This document shows, one piece after another, positions 57,157-64,000 of a stretch of DNA of 64,000 nt (positions within the stretch are counted from its first letter, which is position 1; each line of letters opens with the position of its first letter). Source of the DNA: Schistocerca nitens (taxonomy: Eukaryota; Arthropoda; Insecta; Orthoptera; Acrididae); the NCBI RefSeq assembly GCF_023898315.1, contig NC_064619.1, forward strand, positions 297,886,150 through 297,950,149. Reading direction: 5' to 3'. Below the pieces are notes generated by a model, which did not search any database, was not told the DNA's origin, and saw only the letters and a program-made list of their open reading frames with translations. A program made the translations under genes and the position numbers.

Positions 57157-57335
57157 ATGAGAGCGTGGGCTACTCGACGCGCGCCCAGTACGAGTCCAAC
57201 CTGGAGTGGCTGCGGCGCGCGGAGGAGCACCGGCTGGTGGTGGGGTCGCAGGCGCGCATCCTGTACGCCGACCGAGAGGCCCGCCGCCGCATCGCCGCCG
57301 CACTCAATGACGCAGTCCGCACCGGCGCCGTCAAG
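57157..57335 (+). CDS. UROC1: Urocanate hydratase, internal exon B (179 nt)
   Basis: Next exon of urocanate hydratase. The acceptor is 'ctcggcctcgttgtgcag' and the donor is GTGGGT at 57336. It carries two bases completing the codon split with exon A, then 59 codons ending on Lys with no split codon. Readable motifs are YESNLEWLRRAEEHRL and VVGSQARILYADREARRR, followed by IAAALNDAVRTGAVK. In animal urocanases this block (NIRWI..A.HRLVVGSQARILYSD) precedes APVVLSRDHHDVSG. That next segment is not found in the remaining 6.7 kb, so its exon lies beyond the window. The exon is strikingly GC-rich, with mostly G or C at third positions, unlike exon A and the surrounding intron. Confidence 0.95.
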
Positions 57336-57563
57336 GTGGGTGAAGCTGCTGGCGCTCTGAACCACCTGGAGGCCTCAGACTGCGGCTCACACAGATCGTA
57401 GGGGCAGCAGGTCAAGCTACATTCACACCCATTCTTTGCAAACCACTGTGAAGTGCATGGCAGAGGGTACTTACCGTTGACCGGCTTGTTAGGGCTTACT
57501 CGTAAACCGTATATGTATAACGCCCGGAAAAATAATTGCTTAAACACCTCTCTGCACTTTGTA

Positions 57564-58913
57564 CACTACTGGCCATTAAAACTGTTACACCAAGAAGAAA
57601 TGCAGATGATAAACGGGTATTCATTGGACAAATATATTATACTAGAACTGACATGTGATTACATTTTCACGCAATTTGGGTGCATAGATCCTGAGAAATC
57701 AGTACCCAGAACAACCACCTCTGGCCGTAATAAATGCCTTGATACGCCTGGGCATTGATTCAAACAGAGCTGGGATGGCGTGTACAGGTACAGCTGCCCA
57801 TGAAGCCTCAACACGTTACCACAGTTCATCAAGAGTAGTGACTGGCGTATTGTGACAAACCAGTTGCTCGGCCACCATTGAACAGACGTTTTCAATTGGT
57901 GAGAGATCTGGACAATGTGCTGGCCAGGGCAGCAGTCGAACATTTTCTGTATCCAGAAAGGCCCGTACAGGACCCGCAACATGCGGTCGTGCATTATCCT
58001 GCTGAAATGTAGGGTTTCGCAGGGATCGAATGAACTGGTCGTAACACATCTGAAATACAACGTCCACTGTTCAAAGTGCCGTCAGTGCGAACAAGAGGTG
58101 ACCGAAACGTGTGACCAATGGCACCCCATACCATCACGCCGCATGATACGCCAGTATGGAGATGACGAATAAACGCTTCCAATGTGCGTTTACCGCGATG
58201 TTGCCAAACACGGATGCGACCATCATGATGCTGTAAATAGAACCTGGATTCATCCGAAAAAATGACGTTTTGCCATTCGTGCACCCAGGTTCGTCGTTGA
58301 GTATACCATCGCATGCGGTCCTGTCTGTGATGCAGCGTCAAGGGTAACCGCAGCCATAGTCTCCGAGCTAATAGTCCCTGCTGCTGCGAAAGTCGTCGAA
58401 CTGTTCGTGATGATGGTTGTTGTCATCCAAACGTCCCCATCTGTTGACTCAGGAATCGGGACGTGGCTGCACGATCCGTTACAGCCATACGGATAGGATG
58501 CCTGTCATCTCGACTGGTAGTGATACGAGGCCGTTGCGATCCAGAACGGCGTTCCGTATTACCCTCCTGAACCCACCGATTCCATATTCTGCTAACAGTC
58601 ATTGGATCTCGATCAACGCGAGCAGCAATGTCGCGATACGGTAAACCGCAATCGCGATAGGCCAAAATCCGACCTTTTTCAAAGTCGGAAACGTGATGGT
58701 ACGCATTTCTCCTCCTTACACGAGGCATCACAACAACGTTTCACAAGGCAACGCCGATCAACTGCTGCTTGTGTATGAGAAATCGGTTGGAAACTTTCCT
58801 AATGTCAGCACATTGTGAATGCTCTGAAAAGCTAATCATTTGCATATCACAGCATCTTCTTCCTGTCGGTTAAATTTCGCGTCTGTAGCTCGTCATTTTA
58901 ATGGCCAGTAGTG
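57564..58913 (-). mobile_element. Tc1-like transposon, second copy of the 8923 family
   Basis: The left end 'cactactggccattaaaa' and the right end 'ttttaatggccagtagtg' are flanked by TA (57562-57563, 58914-58915). The right terminal region has lost about 15 bp relative to the other copy. It holds the transposase pseudogene at 57659-58731. Confidence 0.93.
57659..58731 (-). pseudogene. Tc1-family transposase pseudogene, copy 2
   Basis: The N-terminal frame 58423-58731 is open and complete: MMPRVRRRNAYHHVSDFEK, helix-turn-helix residues DIAARVDRDPMTVSRIW and the linker GRPR-like SQRPRITTSRDDR. The middle frame 57994-58341 has NVIFSDESRF (first Asp) and GVMVWGAIGH. The C-terminal frame 57816-58067 has QQDNARPH (second Asp) and PIENVCSM (Glu). 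At least two frameshifts separate these frames. Together with 9018-10088 it covers the whole protein. Confidence 0.88.
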
Positions 58914-59070
58914 TAATTACTCTTATCTTATCCTCGCCATCCCTACGGAAGCGATACGTGCAGCCTTGTAGAACATTTACATCTCCATCTACGAGGGTCG
59001 TTCAATAAGTAATGCCCCACATTTTTTAAAAATGTCCATTTATATAGATAGACAAACGTCCTTGTTGGTG

Positions 59071-59685
59071 AAACTGCCTGGCAGATTAAAACTGTGTGCC
59101 GGACCGAGACTCGAACTTGGGACCTTTGCCTTTCGCGGGCATGTGCTCTACCATCTGAGCTACCCAAGCACGACTCACGCCCCGTCCTCACAGTTTTACT
59201 TCCACCAGTACCTCGTCTCCTACTTTCCAAACTTCGCAGAAGCTCTCCTGCGAACCTTGCAAAAAAAATGGCTCTGAGCACTATAGGACTTACCATCTGA
59301 GGTCATCAGTCCCCTAGAACTTAGAACTACTAAAACCTAACTAACCTAAGGACAGCACACACATCCATGTCCGAGGCAGGATTCGAACTTGCGACCGTAG
59401 CGGTCGCGCGGTTCCAGACTGAAGCGCCTAGAACCGCTCGGCCACTCCGGCCGACGAACCTTGCAGAACTAGCACTCCTAAAGAAGAAAGGATATTGTGG
59501 AGACTGGCGGAAGTAAAGCTGTGAGGACGGGGCGTGAGTCGTGCTTGGGTTGCTCAGATGGTAGAGCACTTGCCCGCGAAAGGCAAAAGCCCCTAGTTCC
59601 AGTCTCGGTCCGGAACACAGTTTTAATCTGCCAGGAAGTTTCATATCAGCGCACAGTCTGCTGCAGAGTGAAAATCTCATTCTGG
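59071..59685. mobile_element. Composite repeat with inverted tRNA-like halves, best copy
   Basis: The left half is the reverse of the right half. 'tagagcacttgcccgcgaaa' and 'gtctcggtccgg' lie on the right in plus orientation, and 'gcatgtgctctaccatctg' and 'ccggaccgagactcgaac' lie on the left. Between them is a non-tRNA spacer ('aagctctcctgcgaacc' region). A perfect 12-bp target duplication, TCCTTGTTGGTG, at 59059-59070 and 59686-59697 shows that the two halves inserted as a single unit. Confidence 0.92.
59262..59454 (-). mobile_element. SINE family A nested in the composite repeat
   Basis: Tail left with an A run, head right ('gaaccgctcggccactccgg'). A perfect 11-bp target duplication, CGAACCTTGCA, is at 59251-59261 and 59455-59465, in the spacer of the composite repeat. 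Confidence 0.93.
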
Positions 59686-59721
59686 TCCTTGTTGGTGCTT
59701 CACATTTCATATTTGTTCTGT

Positions 59722-60096
59722 ATGCCGGTGAAGTTTCGAACCGTTCTGGCAGATGGCGGAGCCGTAGTACAGCGGGAAAATGGCGTCTACATACGACGTT
59801 ACAAGCAGCGTGCTGCCATTGAATTCTTGTGTGCAGAATATGGCGATGCTGCAGTTGATAGGAATACAGTTGGGCGGTGGGTAAAGAAAGTTACAGCCTC
59901 AGGAATTGCAGAAACAGAGCTCCATTATCAGCCAGGCTCGGGACGTCCCCATCCAGCCTACAGTCCAGAGCTGGTACCCTCGGACTTTCATCTCTTTGGG
60001 CCGCTTAAAGATTCTCTACGGGGAATACACTTTGAAGATGACGAGAGTGTCAGTCATGAATACATGCCCTTCCACAACGTTGACCTACGGTTATAA
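59722..60096 (+). pseudogene. Mariner transposase with internal deletion
   Basis: The frame from ATG at 59722 reads FRTVLADGGAVVQR and RRYKQRAAIEFLCAEYGDAAV (N-terminal helix-turn-helix). It then jumps after GSGRPH directly to PAYSPELVPSDFHLFGPLKD, the block holding the last catalytic Asp. The first and second catalytic Asp regions are deleted, so it cannot catalyse transposition, though the DNA-binding part could still be made. The frame is open throughout. Confidence 0.82.
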
Positions 60097-60225
60097 AACG
60101 TGATGGAGATTATGTAGAAAAATAGACAAGACATGTTGATGTATATTGTCACCAAATTCTGACTTTTAACAATAAATATGTTCTGAGAAAAAAAATGCGG
60201 GGCATTACTTATTGAACGACACTTG

Positions 60226-61145
60226 TACATCTACATGAGTACTTTGCAGTTCACACGTAAGTGCTCGGCAGTGGGTTCATCGAACCGCCTTCAGACTATT
60301 TCTCTACCGCTCAATTGTCTAACAGCGGATGGAAAAAATGAACATTTAAATCTTTCCCTATAAGCTCAGATTTCTCTTATTTTATGACGATGATCATTTC
60401 TGCCAACGTAAGGCAGCGTCAATAAAATGTTTTCGCATTCAGAGGATTGAGTTGGTGATTGGGATTTCTTGAAAAGACCTCGCCGCAAAGTAAAACGTGA
60501 AAAACTCGCTTATCATATTCGTGACACGCTCTTCCCTATTTCGCGATAATACAAAAGAGGCTGTCCGTCTTTGAAATTTTTTGATATCCTCCGTCAATCC
60601 TATCTGTAAAGGATCCAGCACCGCATAGCGATACTCAAGCAGGACTGACAAGCGTAGTGTAAGCATCTTTAGTAGATCTGTTGCATCTTCTAACTGTTTT
60701 GTCAATAAAGCAAGTTTCGTACCCACAACATTATCTGTATAATCTTCCAATTTAAGTTTTTCGGAACGGTAATTCCTAGGCATTTAGATAAATAGACAGC
60801 CTTTAGATTTGTGTGATTTATCATGTAACGGATCCTTTTAGTACTCATCTGGAGACCTCACACTTTTCATTATTTGGGGTAATATGCTGGTTTTCGCAAC
60901 ATACAGATATCTTGCCTAATTCATTTTCTAGTTGGTTTTTGTGTTCTGATGATTTCACTAGGCAGTAAATGATAGCATCAACTAAAAACAATCTAAGATG
61001 GCTCTCATATTATCTTTTAAGCCGTTTATATAGATTACGACCAGCAGTAGGCCTGTAACGCTTCCTTGGGGGAAGCCAGATATAATTTCTGTTCTACACG
61101 ATGACTTTCCAACTAATACTACGTAAAGTGGCCTTCTGTAGTCTT
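60226..61145 (-). mobile_element. LINE fragment (CR1/Jockey-like), decayed
   Basis: On the minus strand the frame 60439-60783 has PLQIGLTEDIKKFQRRTASFVLSRN, related to the LINE at 52421. Further left (60980-61110) are traces of the RT palm. The tail 'catgtagatgtaca' abuts the mariner's TA and continues on its left side at 58975-58991 ('acatctccatcta'). Confidence 0.78.
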
Positions 61146-61224
61146 TAGAAACCAAAGGAAGACAAATACGGTGTTATTTTTTAGTTAGCGTCGATTTTTA
61201 CGGCACAAATCACTACAGGAGGAA

Positions 61225-61712
61225 CGGGGGGGGGGGGGGGGGGGAGCATGTTCAGAAACATCCTGAAAAGTTTGTAAGGATGTTGCAACGTAGATGGTAC
61301 TGAGAAATAATTGTCAAGGAAAAAATTGTATACGTGCACCGCTTCCGAGTTAATTAGCATTTAAGTTAGCTAATTAGGCCGTCGAACGTCCTAATTCAAG
61401 TGGCCTGGCAGAGATGGTGTCGCCAAACTTTCTTTTTCATTTGATTTGCTAAAATGGAACAAAAGAACGATACAAAAATTGAGCTTGGGACGTAGTAAGG
61501 CTCGAACCCAAGCCATGGGCTGAGCAGTCTCTATGTTATGAGAACAACTGGCACTAACTGTATCCCGAGGGCCGCTTGAATTTTGCGCCTGCAACGGCTT
61601 GATTGGCTGACTTCAATGCCAATTAACTCGCAAACGGCGCAACGTGTGGAATTTATTTCTTAACAATTATTTGTCAGCACGACTTGTGACTGTTTCTGAT
61701 TACCCTGTATAA
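61225..61712. mobile_element. Foldback element with a tRNA-like centre
   Basis: The left arm (61296-61415: 'gagaaataattgtcaagg', 'gagttaattagcattt') pairs with the right arm (61550-61690: 'aatgccaattaactcg', 'aacaattatttgtcag'). The centre (61475-61560) has 'ggctcgaacccaagcc', the reverse of a B box, and tRNA-like spacing. A G run of about 16 lies at 61227-61243 at the left edge. The termini are approximate. Confidence 0.6.
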
Positions 61713-61951
61713 ACAATATTATTCGCCCTCAACCGATATCGTATTCAGAAGTGTAGCTTTGTGTCAGCACGGATCACTTCTGTCGCAATGTATACCAAAA
61801 TGAGAGGAAGCGTCACGACTGTATGTGCTAGACTGTGATTACATCATGAATTTCACAAGTTCCTTTCCGTGTCGCGGAACACTGCCATATTGCCTAATAC
61901 TGGATGGGATCCCTTACGCTGCACTACACGTAGCAGACATAACATCAGAAG

Positions 61952-62150
61952 CTGCCCAAGGCAGCCGCGTGGTCTAGGGCGCCTTGCCACGGTCCGCGTG
62001 GCTACCCCGTCGGAGGTTCGAGTCCTCCCTCGGGCATGTGTATGTGTTGTCCATAGCGTAAGTTAGTTAAAGTTAGATTAAATAGTGTGTAATCTAGGGA
62101 CCGATGACCTCGGCACTTTGGTCCCATAAGATCTAACCACAATTTTTTTC
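61952..62150 (+). mobile_element. tRNA-derived SINE (family H)
   Basis: The head 'ggcagccgcgtggtctaggg' and 'ggaggttcgagtcctccctc' precedes a body with 'cgtaagttagttaaagttag' and 'gggaccgatgacctc', a diverged relative of the family A body. A perfect 12-bp target duplication, TAACATCAGAAG, is at 61940-61951 and 62151-62162. Confidence 0.92.
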
Positions 62151-62187
62151 TAACATCAGAAGTACCCGTCTGAATAACAAAAACATA

Positions 62188-63111
<924 letters not shown>

Positions 63112-63334
63112 TAAAATAAACACAGTACACTGGGCATTAGTCTCAGTAGCCTATACAGTGTGAACCCAACTCAATCGACTAAATTTCGGAGTATTTTCAA
63201 GGATATTTTGTGAGCATTTTGGTAACAGAGACTCATAATCTCCGGTGGTTCGTTACTGAGAAATTGCATTTAGTTTGATTTCTTACCTTCATTTATCTCA
63301 ATGGGCTCAGAATGTCAGCATAACAGTCTGTTGG

Positions 63335-64000
63335 ATTGGTGCGTAAGTCCGTAGCGTTTTTCCGTAAGTTTAATAAACACTACAGATATACATAACGGAG
63401 TTTAGTTATCAATAATATATTCTCCTTCACTGTTTCTGCACTGTTTACTGCAGTCTTCCATCGCTGACGTTTCGATTCCGTGACTGTAGAAATCACATGA
63501 TTTTGAGGCGAAGAATTCGTCGAGCCATGTTCGGAGCTAATTTTCACCTGGAAAGGAAGTTATTTGAAGGTTGCTGAATAGAGAGAGGAAAATGTGAAAA
63601 TCTGAGGGCGCAAGATCAAGTGAGTAATGGGTGCAGAATGACTTCCCAGCCTAACTACTGTATAGTGTTTTTGTCAGTCTAGCAGAATGACGGCTGGCGT
63701 TATCGCGGAGTCTTCCTAGTCCACGTTCTTGGACTGTGTGTGAAAGACGTCTCAGTTTTTGACAATAAGTGTCGGCAGTGGTATATATACACGTCACTGT
63801 TCCACCAGATACATAACATTATCTTTTTTGGATGCGCGCAAGTCCTTGTACAGGGAGTTTGGACTCAGTCATTCCCTTCTTTTCTTTTGTTAGCATAACA
63901 ACATTATTTCTCGTCACAAGTATTGATACAGAATAGGAGTAGTCGGTGTTGTTCACGAGGCAATTGATCACGAGCAAGCAGAGATGCACATATGGCCACC
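63335..64000 (-). mobile_element. Mariner element, partial, runs off the window
   Basis: The left terminal sequence 'ttggtgcgtaagtccgtagc' is followed by a decayed minus-strand transposase: 'DLAPSDFHIF' near 63620, 'WLDEFFASKS' near 63505, and 'ASRHSARLTKTL' near 63690, where a D2 block (DNARPHSA) should be. Stops and frameshifts are present. The 5' part of the transposase lies beyond 64000. The fragment at 48810-48905 is the same family. Confidence 0.78.

Larger units (their letters stand above)
57415..58975 (-). mobile_element. LINE 3' end fragment split by a Tc1
   Basis: 'gcaaaccactgtgaagtgca' and 'ggcagagggtac' at 57439-57470 belong to a LINE 3' untranslated end. After the Tc1 element, 58915-58960 ('actcttatcttatcctcgcc') looks like its continuation. 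No coding part remains. Confidence 0.5.
58992..60225 (+). mobile_element. Mariner element, internally deleted, with nested SINEs
   Basis: The ends 'cgagggtcgttcaataagta' and 'tacttattgaacgacacttg' are inverted and flanked by TA (58990-58991, 60226-60227). It sits in the TAGATG-type tail of a LINE that continues at 60226. The transposase is reduced to a short fusion frame (59722-60096). A composite repeat (59071-59685) interrupts its left part. Confidence 0.9.

Noticed and set aside
57415-57547. Extension of exon B past 57335 (the frame stays open to 57401)
   Set aside because: The family alignment stops at Lys before a good GTGGGT donor, and the following residues do not resemble the APVVLSRDHHD block.

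Overview
This is a eukaryotic, intron-and-transposon landscape, not a bacterial region. The mix of families (several tRNA-derived SINEs that share one 3' tail, a 5S-rRNA-derived SINE, Tc1/mariner elements, and CR1/Jockey-like LINEs ending in TGTAGA repeats), together with intron size and AT-rich unique DNA, points to an insect with a very large genome, most likely a grasshopper or locust. The taxon is recalled from repeat families, not proven here.

Only one host gene is supported. Two neighbouring exons of urocanate hydratase (UROC1) lie on the + strand at 1599-1714 and 57157-57335. The first ends with one base of a split codon and the second begins with the other two, so they join in phase (Lys-Leu-Leu-Lys then Asp-Glu-Ser). 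Both have AG acceptors and GT donors. The intron between them is 55,442 bp. At least 1.6 kb of upstream intron and 6.7 kb of downstream intron complete the window.

The rest is intron filled with mobile elements, often nested, many bounded by target-site duplications readable from the sequence. Layout: 1-1.6 kb upstream intron; 2-15 kb SINEs, decayed Tc1-like and DUF4817-type transposons and one Tc1 with both inverted ends; 15-20 kb a composite tRNA-like repeat, a LINE tail and an LTR-like repeat with an internal tandem array; 20-28 kb an RTE-like LINE and two Tc1 elements, the second split by a nearly intact LINE; 28-31 kb an Hsp90 retropseudogene inside a SINE inside a Tc1 end, then an R1-like LINE cut by two SINEs; 31-36.5 kb a large foldback element and LTR-like DNA; 37-42 kb a SINE, microsatellites, a 217-bp palindrome and a second foldback; 42-46 kb a DUF4817-type transposon carrying two SINEs, a 5S SINE and a Tc1; 46-50 kb hairpin elements and an RTE-like LINE; 50-57 kb Tc1 and LINE fragments; 57.1 kb exon B; 57.4-64 kb (next intron) Tc1, a four-layer nest, a SINE and two mariners.

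I found no previously undescribed multi-gene system. The points most worth a second look are the giant UROC1 intron, the Hsp90 retrocopy, the palindromic and foldback elements that would be transcribed as long hairpins in the pre-mRNA, the inverted composite SINE and the nests that give relative insertion order.
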